DNA of 64,000 nt from the NCBI RefSeq assembly GCF_030380735.1, contig NZ_JAUDRZ010000030.1:332045-396044 (forward strand), in the 5' to 3' direction. The translations under genes and the position numbers were made by a program. The DNA is from Rhizobium sp. S152 (lineage in GTDB: Bacteria; Pseudomonadota; Alphaproteobacteria; Rhizobiales; Rhizobiaceae). Under the pieces are notes generated by a model that worked only from the letters and a program-made list of their open reading frames with translations, made no database searches and was not told where the DNA came from. Positions within the stretch are counted from its first letter, which is position 1; every line of letters begins with the position of its first letter. This document shows, piece after piece, positions 50,495-60,089 of this stretch.

Positions 50495-50959
50495 ATGGCG
50501 GACAAGATCACCATTCGCGAAGCGCGCAGGAATGATCTTGCTGCACTGATCGCCATGTTCGCCGGCGACGACATCGGTGGCCACGGCGATACGACGGCGC
50601 CCGAGGCACTGCCGGCTTATGAACGCGCTTTCGAAATCATCGCCGCCTCGCCCGACCAGACGCTCTATGTCGCCGAGCTCGACGGCGAAGTGGTTGGTAC
50701 GTTCCAGACGGCGATCACCACGACGCTGACCGGTCGCGGCACATCCTTCATGGTCATCGAAGCGGTCCAGACGCGCGGCGACATGCGTGGCCGCGGCATC
50801 GGCGCGCAGATGATCGAATTCTGCATCGCCGAGGCACGGGCGCGCGGCTTGCCGCGCGTGCAGCTCATCTCCAATGGCAAGCGCAAGGATGCGCATCGCT
50901 TCTACCAGCGGCTCGGATTCGAGCCCACGCATCTCGGTTTCAAGATGGCTTTGAAATAG
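50495..50959 (+). CDS. GNAT family N-acetyltransferase
   Basis: This 154-residue protein has 'EAVQTRGDMRGRGIGAQMIEF' (acetyl-CoA loop RGRGIG) and 'SNGKRKDAHRFYQRLGFE'. It is only distantly similar to the neighbour at 49981, so a recent tandem duplication is unlikely. It probably belongs to the gatB transcript. Substrate unknown. Confidence 0.87.
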   Translation: MADKITIREARRNDLAALIAMFAGDDIGGHGDTTAPEALPAYERAFEIIAASPDQTLYVAELDGEVVGTFQTAITTTLTGRGTSFMVIEAVQTRGDMRGRGIGAQMIEFCIAEARARGLPRVQLISNGKRKDAHRFYQRLGFEPTHLGFKMALK

Positions 50960-51063
50960 CCGGTGTGGCATCGGAATCACTGGACAATGCGCGTCGCTGG
51001 CGGCATAAGCGAGGGATCGAATTCTGGTCCCGCTTGTCCCCAAGGCGAGCTCAAGGAAAAGAC

Positions 51064-51462
51064 ATGAAAAATCTCCTCCTGCAAATCTTCACCTGGTGGA
51101 ACGGTCAGACGATCGGCACCCGTTTCGCGACCTGGCGGTTCGGCAAGCGCGTCGGCGAAGATGAACTGGGTAACGTCTACTATGAAGGCGGCATGTCCTC
51201 GTACGGACTTCCGAAGCGTTGGGTGATCTACAAGGGTTACGCCGAAGCCTCCGCCATCCCCCCGGGCTGGCACGGCTGGATGCATCACCGCACCAACGTT
51301 CCGCCGTCCAAGGAAAACTACGTCGCCAAGGAATGGCAGAAGCCGCACCAAGTGAACCTCACCGGTTCGCCGCAGGCTTACCGCCCGCCGGGCTCGCTGG
51401 TCGTTCCGGGTGAGCGTCCGCGCGTCACCGGCGACTATGACGCCTGGACGCCCGGCAACTAA
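51064..51462 (+). CDS. NADH:ubiquinone oxidoreductase subunit NDUFA12 homologue
   Basis: This 132-residue accessory subunit of complex I is homologous to mitochondrial NDUFA12 (B17.2). The core 'GNVYYEG' then 'LPKRWVIYKG', 'IPPGWHGWMHH' and a Pro-rich C-terminus are diagnostic. In the alphaproteobacterium Paracoccus a homologue is part of complex I, so it likely joins the Nuo complex encoded at the left of this window, 41 kb away. ATG 51064 follows a purine-rich AAGGAAAAG. DUF2155 follows after about 100 bases. Confidence 0.93.
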   Translation: MKNLLLQIFTWWNGQTIGTRFATWRFGKRVGEDELGNVYYEGGMSSYGLPKRWVIYKGYAEASAIPPGWHGWMHHRTNVPPSKENYVAKEWQKPHQVNLTGSPQAYRPPGSLVVPGERPRVTGDYDAWTPGN

Positions 51463-51564
51463 GCGGGCCTTCCGGCTCCGCTTTTGGCCACAATTGACCT
51501 TTACCCGCAGGTTGGCCGCAGAAACTGCGGCCTTCGATCTGATATGCGGTGGAGACGGCGAGAC

Positions 51565-51996
51565 ATGAAGCTTTTCAAGCGGAACCCCATCCTGCGTGCC
51601 GCTGGACTGGCGCTGGCGCTTGGCTGCTCTTTCCTGCCGGAGGCCGCTTCGGCGGCCCGCATCGAGAATCCGGTTGCCGTCTTCTCCGGCCTCGACAAGA
51701 TCACCGGCCGCATCACCACCTTCGACGTCTATGTCAATGAGACCGTCCAGTTCGGCGCCCTGCAGGTGACGCCGAAGGCCTGTTACTCGCGCGACCAGAC
51801 CGAGGCGCAGAAGATCGACGGCTTCGTCGAGGTCGATGAAATCACTCTGGACCGCAAGATCCGCCGCATTTTCACCGGCTGGATGTTCGCCGACAGCCCG
51901 GGCCTCAACGCTGTCGAGCACCCGATCTATGACGTCTGGCTGAAAGAGTGCAAGGCGACGTCGGATGTCCCGGCGCCCGACGCCAAGGCACAGTAA
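51565..51996 (+). CDS. DUF2155 domain secreted protein
   Basis: The 143-residue product begins with a signal peptide (basic MKLFKRN, then a hydrophobic stretch, cleavage near SAA at about 31). DUF2155 follows, with 'FSGLDKITGRITTFDVYVN' and 'VTPKACYSRDQTE', and the C-terminal 'HPIYDVWLKEC'. Two Cys could pair in the periplasm. The family is alphaproteobacterial and uncharacterised. It often sits beside NDUFA12 and aat as here. Confidence 0.88.
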   Translation: MKLFKRNPILRAAGLALALGCSFLPEAASAARIENPVAVFSGLDKITGRITTFDVYVNETVQFGALQVTPKACYSRDQTEAQKIDGFVEVDEITLDRKIRRIFTGWMFADSPGLNAVEHPIYDVWLKECKATSDVPAPDAKAQ

Positions 51997-52030
51997 ATTA
52001 AACGTCCGGATGATCCGCATGCCCTCGCTT

Positions 52031-52051
52031 ACGCTGAGGTCCTCTTCAGCG
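52031..52051. terminator. possible terminator between DUF2155 and aat
   Basis: ACGCTGA at 52031-52037 pairs with TCAGCGT at 52045-52051 in the space between the convergent genes. No T-run follows, so efficiency is uncertain. Confidence 0.35.
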
Positions 52052-52069
52052 TGAACAGGCCCTGATCGC

Positions 52070-52690
52070 TTAGTCGAAAGGCAGATGCGGCGAGCCCATC
52101 GCGGACGACAGCATGTGCTCGTACTCGTCCTTGGGTACGTCGATAGCGCCGAACGTCTTCAGGTGTTCCGTGGTGAACTGCGTGTCGAGCAGGGTGAACC
52201 CCTTGTCCCGCAGGCGTTCCACGAGATGCACCAAGCATATCTTCGAGGCGTCCGTGCGTCGCGAGAACATGCTCTCGCCAAAGAACGCCGATCCCAGAGA
52301 GACCCCGTAGAGGCCGCCCACGAGATCGTCTCCGTCCCAGGCCTCCACGCTGTGCGCGTGGCGTAGGCTGTGCAACGTCGAATAGAGCGAGCGAATGGTC
52401 TGGTTGATCCAGGTGCTCGGGCGCCCGTCGGTCTCTTCGGCGCAGGCATCTATGACTGCATCGAAGTCGTAATTGAAGCGGATGTCGAACGGCTTGCGCC
52501 GGATCGTCTTCGCCAGGCTCTTGGAAACATGGAAATCATCGAGCGGCAGCACGCCGCGAAGATCGGGCTCGACCCAGAATATCTCCGGGTCGGTTGCCGA
52601 TTCGGCCATCGGGAAAAGCCCGATGGAATAGGCGCGCAGGAGTATTTCCGGAGTTATTCCTGGAGACTTCCTGCGCGATCCTGCCATCAC
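52070..52690 (-). CDS. aat: leucyl/phenylalanyl-tRNA--protein transferase
   Basis: This enzyme adds Leu or Phe to proteins with N-terminal Arg/Lys, marking them for ClpAP. The 206-residue protein has '[11 protein letters not shown]', '[12 protein letters not shown]', '[11 protein letters not shown]', '[18 protein letters not shown]' and '[11 protein letters not shown]', all typical. Two adjacent ATGs (52690, 52687) can start it. It is three bases after accC, so cotranscribed with the acc genes. Confidence 0.95.
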   Translation of the reverse strand: MMAGSRRKSPGITPEILLRAYSIGLFPMAESATDPEIFWVEPDLRGVLPLDDFHVSKSLAKTIRRKPFDIRFNYDFDAVIDACAEETDGRPSTWINQTIRSLYSTLHSLRHAHSVEAWDGDDLVGGLYGVSLGSAFFGESMFSRRTDASKICLVHLVERLRDKGFTLLDTQFTTEHLKTFGAIDVPKDEYEHMLSSAMGSPHLPFD

Positions 52691-52693
52691 ATT

Positions 52694-54043
52694 TTACGCG
52701 GGCTTGCTGCTGGCCAGATAGTTCTCCAGCCAGTGGATGTCATAGTCGCCGTTCGCGATGTCCTGGTTGTCGACCAGATCTTGGAACAGCGGCAGCGTCG
52801 TCTTGATGCCGTCGACGACGAATTCGTCGAGCGCGCGGCGCAGGCGCATCATGCATTCGACGCGGGTGCGTCCGAACACGATGAGCTTGCCGATCAGGCT
52901 GTCGTAGTACGGCGGGATCTTGTAGCCCTGATAGGCTCCCGAATCGATACGAACGCCAAGGCCGCCAGGCGCATGGAAGTGCGTGATCGTGCCGGGTGAG
53001 GGTACGAAGGTGCGCGCATCCTCGGCGTTGATGCGGCATTCGATGGCATGGCCATGGAAATGCACTTCATCCTGCGTCACCGAAAGGCCACGGCCGGACG
53101 CGACGCGAATCTGTTCGTGCACGAGGTCGATACCGGTGATCGCCTCGGTGATCGGATGCTCCACCTGAAGACGGGTGTTCATTTCGATGAAATAGAACTC
53201 GCCGTTTTCGTAGAGGAATTCGATCGTGCCGGCGCCGCGGTACTTCAGCTTCTTCATGGCGTCGGCGCACACCTGGCCGATCTTCATGCGCTGCTCGACA
53301 TTGAGGGCAGGGGAGTTTGCTTCTTCCCAGACCTTCTGGTGGCGGCGCTGCAGCGAGCAGTCGCGTTCACCGAGATGGATCGCATTGCCTTCGCCGTCGC
53401 CGAACACCTGGATTTCGATGTGGCGCGGCTTGCCGAGGTATTTTTCCATGTAGACGGCGTCGTTGCCGAAAGCGGCAGCCGCTTCGGTACGGGCCGTCGA
53501 CCAGGCTTCGATGAGGTCGTCAGCGGTCTTGGCAACCTTCATGCCGCGTCCGCCGCCGCCGGCCGTTGCCTTGATCAGGACAGGATAGCCGATCTCTGCC
53601 GCGGTCTTGAGCGCATCCTCTTCGGTCTTCACTTCGCCGTCCGAACCCGGAACGACAGGAATGCCGAGTTCCTGTGCCGTCGTCTTGGCGGTGATCTTGT
53701 CGCCCATGACGCGGATGTGGTCCGCGGTCGGTCCGATGAAGGTGATGCCGTGAGCTTCCAGGATATCGGCGAACTTGGCATTCTCCGACAGGAAGCCGTA
53801 ACCGGGGTGAACCGCGTCGGCGCCGGTGATTTCGCAGGCTGCAACGATCTGGTGGATATTCAGATAGCTGTCACGCGATGGCGGCGGGCCAATGCAGACG
53901 CTTTCGTCGGCAAGGCGCACATGCATCGCGTCCGCATCGGCGGTCGAATGGACCGCAACGCAGGGAATGCCGAGCTCCTTGCAGGCGCGCAGCACGCGAA
54001 GCGCGATTTCGCCGCGGTTTGCTATGAGGATTTTCGAGACCAT
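52694..54043 (-). CDS. accC: acetyl-CoA carboxylase biotin carboxylase subunit
   Basis: This ATP-grasp enzyme carboxylates biotin on AccB in the first step of fatty-acid synthesis. From ATG 54043 the 449-residue product begins [16 protein letters not shown]. It has the glycine-rich ATP loop '[12 protein letters not shown]' and the catalytic region '[14 protein letters not shown]'. The longer open frame upstream overlaps accB and is not used. accB lies 10 bases upstream in the operon. Confidence 0.97.
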   Translation of the reverse strand: MVSKILIANRGEIALRVLRACKELGIPCVAVHSTADADAMHVRLADESVCIGPPPSRDSYLNIHQIVAACEITGADAVHPGYGFLSENAKFADILEAHGITFIGPTADHIRVMGDKITAKTTAQELGIPVVPGSDGEVKTEEDALKTAAEIGYPVLIKATAGGGGRGMKVAKTADDLIEAWSTARTEAAAAFGNDAVYMEKYLGKPRHIEIQVFGDGEGNAIHLGERDCSLQRRHQKVWEEANSPALNVEQRMKIGQVCADAMKKLKYRGAGTIEFLYENGEFYFIEMNTRLQVEHPITEAITGIDLVHEQIRVASGRGLSVTQDEVHFHGHAIECRINAEDARTFVPSPGTITHFHAPGGLGVRIDSGAYQGYKIPPYYDSLIGKLIVFGRTRVECMMRLRRALDEFVVDGIKTTLPLFQDLVDNQDIANGDYDIHWLENYLASSKPA

Positions 54044-54053
54044 GACGTCCGCC

Positions 54054-54524
54054 TTATTCGACGACCACGAGAGCTTGGCCGTATTCGACGGGGCTGCCGT
54101 CCTCGACAAGAATTTCAACGACCTTGCCCGACTTCGGCGCAGGGATCTGGTTCATCGTCTTCATCGCTTCGATGATGAGCAGCGTCTGGCCTTCCTTGAC
54201 CGTGGCGCCGACTTCGATGAACGCGCGAGCGCCGGGAGCCGGAGCCATGTAGGCCGTGCCGACCATTGGTGCGCTGACCGTGTTGGCCGGGTTGCGCGCC
54301 GCCGCAGCCGGGGCAGCAGCGGCCGGTGCCGCGATTGCTGCAGGAGCAGCGACAGGCGCTGCGGCGTAAGCCGGCGCCTGGATATACTGCGTGTTGCCGG
54401 CGCGCGATACGCGGATGCGCAGATCGTCCTGCTCGACTTCGATTTCCGTCAGATCCGTATCGTTGAGGATGTTCGCGAGATCGCGGATCAGCGTCTGGTC
54501 GATACCGTTTTTCTTCTCAGCCAT
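54054..54524 (-). CDS. accB: acetyl-CoA carboxylase biotin carboxyl carrier protein
   Basis: This 156-residue carrier has the biotinylation lysine Lys122 in 'EAMKTMN', the substrate of BirA. It has a typical thumb-containing C-terminal domain after an Ala/Pro-rich flexible linker (about residues 50-80). The start is MAEKKNGID. It is the middle gene of aroQ-accB-accC-aat on the minus strand. Confidence 0.97.
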   Translation of the reverse strand: MAEKKNGIDQTLIRDLANILNDTDLTEIEVEQDDLRIRVSRAGNTQYIQAPAYAAAPVAAPAAIAAPAAAAPAAAARNPANTVSAPMVGTAYMAPAPGARAFIEVGATVKEGQTLLIIEAMKTMNQIPAPKSGKVVEILVEDGSPVEYGQALVVVE

Positions 54525-54545
54525 GAGTGTAGCCCTGTCTTCTTT

Positions 54546-54983
54546 TTATGCCGTGAGATTTTTCAGCGCCTGTAGCGCCAGAATGTAACTGTAGGGTCCG
54601 AAGCCGCAGATAACGCCCTTAACCGCTGGCGCAATCATCGACTTGTGACGAAATTCCTCGCGTGCATGCACGTTGGAGATATGGAGTTCAATCACCGGAA
54701 TGGAAATGGCGCGGATTGCATCATGAAGCGCAACCGACGTGTGCGTATAGGCACCGGCATTGATCGCAACGCCGACAGCCTTGTCTTGTGCTTCGTGAAA
54801 CCAATCGACCAGGATGCCCTCGTGATTGCTCTGCCGGAAATCGACGTCGAAGCCGAGTTCAAGCCCCGCTGCGATGCAATCCGTCTCGATGTCCTTCAGG
54901 GTCTTCGCACCGTAGATGCCTGGCTCTCTTTTGCCGAGCATGTTCAGGTTTGGCCCGTTCAGGACGAATATGGTTTGCGTCAT
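54546..54983 (-). CDS. aroQ: 3-dehydroquinate dehydratase, type II
   Basis: This shikimate-pathway enzyme of 145 residues has the N-terminal 'NGPNLNMLGKREPGIYG' with the catalytic Tyr24 and lid Arg19, and the downstream 'ELHISNVHAREEFR' with catalytic His. It precedes accB by about 20 bases, a conserved order in many bacteria. The preceding 143 bases contain no further gene and probably hold the operon promoter. Confidence 0.96.
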   Translation of the reverse strand: MTQTIFVLNGPNLNMLGKREPGIYGAKTLKDIETDCIAAGLELGFDVDFRQSNHEGILVDWFHEAQDKAVGVAINAGAYTHTSVALHDAIRAISIPVIELHISNVHAREEFRHKSMIAPAVKGVICGFGPYSYILALQALKNLTA

Positions 54984-55126
54984 CGACTGTTCCGTTTAGT
55001 GCAGGAGGCAACCTATAGACTCACCAAAGGCTTAATGAAAGCCCTTTGCGGCAGGCGGCCGGAATCGCGCCACATTTGTCCACATGGCTGAAGCATCGGA
55101 ATTGGGCGATTTGATGGGCGTGCGCC

Positions 55127-55885
55127 CTAGCAGCTCGTCTTGCCGCAGGCGCGCATGTTTTTGACGCGTGCCTCAAGGTCGTCGAAGCCGACCGCCCCCT
55201 GCACCAGCTCATTGCCGATCACATAGGAGGGCGTTCCCGTGATGCCCAGACTCTGCGCGAGCCCATAGGTCTCCTTGACGGAAGCATCGCTCGAGCTCTT
55301 CGCCATTTCGTCGCGGATCTGCTTTTCCGAAACGCCGAGCGATTCCGCTGCCTCAATAGCGCTGTCCTCGTCGGCGCGACCCTCGCTGCCCAGCAGCGCG
55401 ACGTGGAACTGGCTGTACTTTTCCGGCGCGAGTTTGCGGAAGGCATCCGATACCTTGTGCGCGGCCACCGATTCCGGTCCGAGGATCGGGAATTCCTTCA
55501 GCACGAAGCGAACGTTCTTGTCGTTCTTCAGCATCGTCTGCATGTCGGAGAGCGCGTGGCGGCAGTAGCCACAATTGTAGTCGAAGAACTCGACGATGGT
55601 GACATCGCCTTTCGGATTGCCGATCGTCATGTCGTACTTGGAATCGAATATCGTGGACTGGTTCTCGGCGATGGTCGCGTTCGCCTTCACCAGTCGTGCC
55701 TGCTCCTGCTTCTTCTGCAGGGCATCCTGGACATCGAGCATGATCTCGGGGTTCTCGATCAGATACTGCTTGATGAACTCGCCGAATTCCTTTTTCTGCG
55801 CGCTATCGAGCGCCAGCGCGGGAAAGGCCGTTGCAACCGAGGCGGTGAGCGCCAGCGCGGTGAAGAATTTCGGGAGAATGGCCAT
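55127..55885 (-). CDS. DsbA-family thiol:disulfide oxidoreductase
   Basis: This is a periplasmic protein with a signal peptide (hydrophobic 7-26) and a thioredoxin-like DsbA domain. The redox motif is Cys105-Gly-Tyr-Cys108 ('DYNCGYCRHAL') and the cis-Pro is in 'TGTPSYVIG'. An extra Cys pair sits at the C-terminus ('RACGKTSC'). An N-terminal coiled region of about 60 residues (Lys/Gln rich) precedes the domain, as in ScsC/BdbD-like proteins that oligomerise. ATG 55885 fits the GAGGA site better than ATG 55888. Confidence 0.88.
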   Translation of the reverse strand: MAILPKFFTALALTASVATAFPALALDSAQKKEFGEFIKQYLIENPEIMLDVQDALQKKQEQARLVKANATIAENQSTIFDSKYDMTIGNPKGDVTIVEFFDYNCGYCRHALSDMQTMLKNDKNVRFVLKEFPILGPESVAAHKVSDAFRKLAPEKYSQFHVALLGSEGRADEDSAIEAAESLGVSEKQIRDEMAKSSSDASVKETYGLAQSLGITGTPSYVIGNELVQGAVGFDDLEARVKNMRACGKTSC

Positions 55886-56094
55886 CATATCCTCGTTTTT
55901 GACAGATCACATGCGTCGTTACGCGTCGGATAACACCGTGAGACTACCAGCGGCAATGCGAAGCATCAAATTACGGTTCACCCGATCGTGTTGAAACCGG
56001 AATTTTCGCATCCGCCACGCCATCGCGGGATTGTGATGATCCGATCATTGCGGCATTTGTCCGGTCGCAATCGAAATTTGAAAGAGAAGAAGTC

Positions 56095-57251
56095 TTGTTT
56101 TCCATTTCCAAGCGCAGCGACGTCGAGCCCTTCCATGCCATGGATGTGCTTGCGGAAGCCACCCGCCGCAAGGCCGGCGGGCATCCGGTCATATCGATGG
56201 CTGTCGGCCAGCCATCGCATTCCGCCCCCCGCGCCGCGTTGGAAGCGACGCGAAAGGCGCTTGATGAAGGGAGAATCGGCTACACCGATGCGCTCGGTAC
56301 CGTGCGACTGAAGAGCGCGCTTGCCGCGCACTACCGCGATCGTCACGGTCTGGACATCGATCCGGCCCGCATCGCGGTCACGACAGGCTCCTCGGCCGGT
56401 TTCAATCTGGCCTTTCTCTCGCTGTTCGATGCTGGCGATGCGGTGGCCATCGCACGCCCAGGCTATCCCGCCTATCGCAACATCCTCGGCGCTCTCGGAT
56501 TGAAGGTCGTCGAAGTGCCGGTGACGGCCGAGACGCATTTCACGCTGACGCCGGAAAGCCTTGTGGCGGCGGAGAAGGAGCACAATCTACGCCTGAAGGG
56601 CGTGCTGCTCGCAAGCCCCGCCAACCCGACCGGAACCGTGACCGGGCGCGCGGCGCTTAAGGCGCTTGCCGAGCACTGTTCCGCCAACTCGATCGCCTTC
56701 ATCTCCGACGAGATCTATCATGGACTGACCTTTTCGGGCGAGGAGACGAGCGCGCTGGAACTGACAGACGAGGCGATCGTCATCAATTCCTTCTCGAAGT
56801 ACTATTGCATGACCGGCTGGCGCATCGGCTGGATGGTTCTGCCTGAGCGTCTCGTGCGCCCGATCGAGCGTGTGGCCCAGAGCCTCTACATCTCGCCGCC
56901 GGAACTGTCGCAGATCGCGGCGACCGCGGCGCTGACCGCATCCGACGAGCTCGACGTCTATAAGGAAGCTATGCTGCCAACCGCGAGTTCCTCATGCGCA
57001 GGCTGCCGGAGATCGGCCTGCCGATCGCTTCTCCCATGGACGGCGCCTTCTACGCCTATGTCGATGTCACGCGCTTCACCAATGACAGCATGGCGTTCGC
57101 CAAGCGGATGCTAGGCGAGATCAATGTGGCGGCGACGCCCGGTCTCGATTTCGATCCGCTGGAGGGTCATCGGTCCCTGCGCATGTCCTATGCGGGGTCG
57201 CAGGCGGAAATAGCCGAGGCGATCGATCGCATGGCGAACTGGCTGAAATAG
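56095..57251 (+). pseudogene. PLP-dependent aminotransferase with an internal frameshift
   Basis: A class I/II aminotransferase of about 385 residues is split by a one-base deletion near 56968-56970. The first frame (TTG start 56095) reads through the PLP domain with 'ANPTGTVTGRA', 'SDEIYHGL' and the Schiff-base Lys region 'NSFSKYYCMTGWRIGW'. At 'DELDVYKEA' the meaning is lost and the frame continues as unrelated residues to 57114. Homology resumes in the next frame (AANREFLMRRLPEIGLP), which ends at 57251. It could be a true inactivating mutation or a sequencing error. The exact amino acceptor is unknown; aspartate-type is likely. Confidence 0.78.
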
Positions 57252-57259
57252 AACACGAT

Positions 57260-57286
57260 CTGCCGGATGGTCAGGCTGTCCGGCAG
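57260..57286. terminator. hairpin at the convergent end of the aminotransferase and PanE-like genes
   Basis: CTGCCGGA at 57260-57267 pairs perfectly with TCCGGCAG at 57279-57286. The right arm lies within the last codons of the PanE-like gene. There is no T-run on the plus side. Confidence 0.4.
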
Positions 57287-58272
57287 TTCTCGCGGTCGAG
57301 CTGCGAAACCAGCGCAAGGATCGTTTCCGACACTGGGGTCGGCACGGCCGTCAGTCGTCCGAGTGCTACGATCATTCCTACCAGAGGGGTGATCTCAAGC
57401 GGCTTGCCCGCGAGAAGATCCTGCAGCATCGATGTCTTGATCGGCCCGACCTGGCTGGCCTGCTCCAGCCTCTCCTCCACGGAAATGCCGACATTTGCGC
57501 CAAGCGCTTCACCCACTGCCTTCACTTCCTTCATCACCTTGCCGATCTGATCGCTGGTCGCGCCATCGGCCATCAGGTCGGACATTCGCGACCGTGTCAG
57601 CGCGCTGATCGGATTGAACGACGCGTTGCCCATCAGCTTGCTCCAGATATCGTCCCGGATGCGCTCGGAGAGCGTGACGCTGATCTCGGCCCTGTTGAGC
57701 AGCGCCTCTATCTCCCGCAGGTCGGCGCTGATATCGCCGGAAGGCTCGCCAAGGATGAAGCGCCCCTTGTTGCTGAGGCGAATCTGGCCGGGATCGCTGA
57801 CCTCGGCTCCCTGGATCGCAACGCAACCGATCACCCGCTCAGGTCCGATCAGCCGCCAGAGCTTGCCGCCGGGGTCAAGCTCCTCGAACTGCAGTTCGGC
57901 ATGGTTGCTCTCGTCGCGATGGAAGTACCACCACGGGATACCGTTCAGGATCATCACCACGCGGGTCGAGGGCTTGAGCAGATGCGCCAGGCCCTCGGCA
58001 GCCGGAGCGAGTTGATGGCCTTTCAGCCCAGTTATGATGAGATCCTGTGGCGGCAGTTCGGTCGGATCGTTCGTTGCCGTCACGTTGGCGAGAAGTGGCT
58101 TGTCCGCACCCGCCTCGAAAAGGCTGATGCCACTACGTCTGATGGCATCAAGGTGCGCGCCGCGCGCGACCACCGATATCGTCGCATCGACGTTCCCGGA
58201 TGCGGCGAGTTTCGCGGCGATGGTGCCGCCAAGGGCACCCGCGCCGAAGATACAGATATTTTCGAAAGGCAT
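57271..58272 (-). CDS. ketopantoate reductase family (PanE/ApbA-like) oxidoreductase
   Basis: This NADPH-dependent reductase has 333 residues. The dinucleotide motif 'IFGAGALGGTIAAKLA' is at about residues 7-22, the catalytic Lys is probably in 'GLKGHQL', and the C-terminal helical domain has 'DIWSKLMGNASFNPISALT'. That substrate-side Asn/Lys pattern is typical of 2-dehydropantoate 2-reductase, but rhizobia contain several paralogues, so the true substrate is open. The start is ATG 58272; the open frame upstream is not conserved. Confidence 0.85.
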   Translation of the reverse strand: MPFENICIFGAGALGGTIAAKLAASGNVDATISVVARGAHLDAIRRSGISLFEAGADKPLLANVTATNDPTELPPQDLIITGLKGHQLAPAAEGLAHLLKPSTRVVMILNGIPWWYFHRDESNHAELQFEELDPGGKLWRLIGPERVIGCVAIQGAEVSDPGQIRLSNKGRFILGEPSGDISADLREIEALLNRAEISVTLSERIRDDIWSKLMGNASFNPISALTRSRMSDLMADGATSDQIGKVMKEVKAVGEALGANVGISVEERLEQASQVGPIKTSMLQDLLAGKPLEITPLVGMIVALGRLTAVPTPVSETILALVSQLDRENCRTA

Positions 58273-58351
58273 ACGACGGTCTCCGCGATCGATTGGTCGC
58301 GGTAAAGTTAGGTCAAATCCGTCCCAAGGCGAGCATTTTCTGGTCGGGCGT

Positions 58352-58567
58352 TCAGTGTTCACTGCCCGGAATTAGCTCGTCCCTCCTGAGGCCGTCGATT
58401 GCCGCCATCGCATCCTGGGGTGACCAACCGGCACGAACGGCCGCTGCGATCATCCTCACCTCGGCCTCTTCTTCGATCTTCAAAAACAGGGGCTCCAGCG
58501 CTTCGCGGGCAGTGAGAATATGGTCGTTGGGAGGGGCTACTTGCTGGTGGCTGGCTGAAATAGGCAT
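58352..58567 (-). CDS. conserved 71-residue hypothetical protein
   Basis: The minus-strand frame from ATG 58567 has AGGAG upstream. It encodes a short helical protein with 'ALEPLFLKIEEEAEVRMIAAA' split by 'VRAGWSPQDAMAAIDGLRRDE'. The latter is a tidy UBA- or sterile-alpha-like helical pair and looks like a real conserved sequence. The same frame stays open far upstream through the ftsZ2 region, but that part is an antisense shadow. Function unknown. Confidence 0.6.
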   Translation of the reverse strand: MPISASHQQVAPPNDHILTAREALEPLFLKIEEEAEVRMIAAAVRAGWSPQDAMAAIDGLRRDELIPGSEH

Positions 58568-58768
58568 CTGCGCGGCACTCCTCTCTCTGGCGCTATATGA
58601 CTCGTGTAAATGCTCGACGCCTAAAAAAGGTTCCGGATAAAGTTTCGCGAAAGCTTCATCTTGTTCTTTCGCCCCGCCTCTGCCTTCTTGCGGCCCTAGG
58701 CTGGTGCTCGATTCGGTTCCCGATAAAGAGGCGGAGCCGGCAGCAAGAAGCGCACGAAGGAGATTGCG

Positions 58769-59797
58769 ATGACAGACGCCAAGAACGGGATTTCCGAAAT
58801 GCGACCAAGAATTACAGTGATCGGCGTCGGCGGCGGCGGCGGCAATGCCATCAACAACATGATCTCGGAAAACCTCGAGGGCGTGGATTTCATCGCCGCC
58901 AATACCGACGCGCAGGTGCTCGCCACCTCGAAGGCTTCGCGCCGCATCCAGCTCGGCGCGCACGTGACCGAAGGCCTCGGCGCCGGCTCGCTGCCGGAAG
59001 TTGGCCGGGCAGCGGCCGAGGAATCGATCGACGAGATCATGGACCATCTGGCCGGCTCGCACATGTGCTTCGTAACCGCCGGCATGGGTGGTGGGACCGG
59101 CACCGGTGCTGCGCCCGTCATCGCGCAGGCGGCCCGCAATGCCGGCATCCTGACGGTCGGCGTCGTGACCAAGCCCTTCACTTTCGAAGGCAACCGCCGC
59201 ATGAAGACGGCCGATGTCGGCATCGAAGCGCTTCGCCAGGCGGCCGACACCGTGATCGTCATCCCGAACCAGAATCTCTTCCGCATCGCCGACGCCAAGA
59301 CGACGTTTGCCGACGCCTTCATGACGGCCGACCGCGTACTTTATGCCGGCGTCGGCTGCATCACCGACCTGATCGTCAAGGAAGGCCTGATCAACCTCGA
59401 CTTCGCCGACGTCAAATCGGTCATGCGCGGGATGGGCCGGGCGATGATGGGCACGGGCGAGGCATCCGGGGAGGAGCGGGCGATGAAGGCCGCGGAAGCG
59501 GCGATCGCCAATCCGCTGCTCGACGACATCTCGATGAAGGGCGCCAAGGGCGTGCTGATCTCGATCTCCGGCGGCTCTGATATGACGCTGTTCGAGGTCG
59601 ACGAAGCTGCAAGCCGCATCCGCGACGAGGTACAGGACGATGCCGATATCGTCGTGGGCGCGATCTTCGACCGTAATCTGGACGGCAAATTCCGCGTCGC
59701 AGTAGTGGCGACCGGCCTTGATGGCGGCGACGTCGCTGCCCAGCACCAGCCGGGTGCCGGCGCACCTCAGGGCGTGCAGACCCGCACCCTGCAATAG
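58769..59797 (+). CDS. ftsZ2: second FtsZ (FtsZ2) without C-terminal tail
   Basis: The tubulin-like GTPase core is complete, with '[13 protein letters not shown]', the tubulin signature 'GGGTGTG' at residues 107-113 and the synergy-loop motif GxxNxDxxD ('GLINLDFAD'). The product is only 342 residues. It ends just after the globular core and lacks the linker and C-terminal peptide that bind FtsA and other partners. Rhizobia are known to carry this extra, usually dispensable FtsZ2 beside the essential FtsZ1. ATG 58769 follows GGAGA. The role is unclear, possibly co-polymerisation. Confidence 0.93.
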   Translation: MTDAKNGISEMRPRITVIGVGGGGGNAINNMISENLEGVDFIAANTDAQVLATSKASRRIQLGAHVTEGLGAGSLPEVGRAAAEESIDEIMDHLAGSHMCFVTAGMGGGTGTGAAPVIAQAARNAGILTVGVVTKPFTFEGNRRMKTADVGIEALRQAADTVIVIPNQNLFRIADAKTTFADAFMTADRVLYAGVGCITDLIVKEGLINLDFADVKSVMRGMGRAMMGTGEASGEERAMKAAEAAIANPLLDDISMKGAKGVLISISGGSDMTLFEVDEAASRIRDEVQDDADIVVGAIFDRNLDGKFRVAVVATGLDGGDVAAQHQPGAGAPQGVQTRTLQ

Positions 59798-59891
59798 GTC
59801 GAAAGCAGACCAACCGGCTTGCATCACGACCCCGACCGTGTCCTTCTTGGCGAAGGCGCGGTCGCCAACATTTTGGAATGAGGGTTGAATG

Positions 59892-60089
59892 ATGGCAAAA
59901 GTTGCATATGGCCTTGGTGGCCTGCTTGTCCTGATCGGTCTGGTGTGGATGGGGCAGGGCAGCGGCTATTTCCCATACCCCGCCGAAAGCTTCATGATCG
60001 ACCAGACGCCCTGGATCTACTGGGGCGGTCTCGCCCTAATCGCTGGCGTCGCCATCATTTTTCTGACGAAAAGCCGTTCACGCCGCTAG
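59892..60089 (+). CDS. small two-helix membrane protein
   Basis: The 65-residue product has two membrane helices ('GLGGLLVLIGLVWMG' and 'WIYWGGLALIAGVAIIFL') around a loop 'GYFPYPAESFMIDQTP', ending in a basic tail. Two adjacent ATGs (59889, 59892) follow a GAGGG. The conserved-looking Tyr/Pro loop suggests a real protein. Its stop overlaps the stop of the DUF1508 gene by four bases. Function unknown. Confidence 0.65.
   Translation: MAKVAYGLGGLLVLIGLVWMGQGSGYFPYPAESFMIDQTPWIYWGGLALIAGVAIIFLTKSRSRR

Noticed and set aside
58568-59827. Long antisense open frame over ftsZ2 joined to the small gene at 58352
   Set aside because: Only the last 71 codons behave like a protein with its own ribosome-binding site; the rest mirrors ftsZ2.
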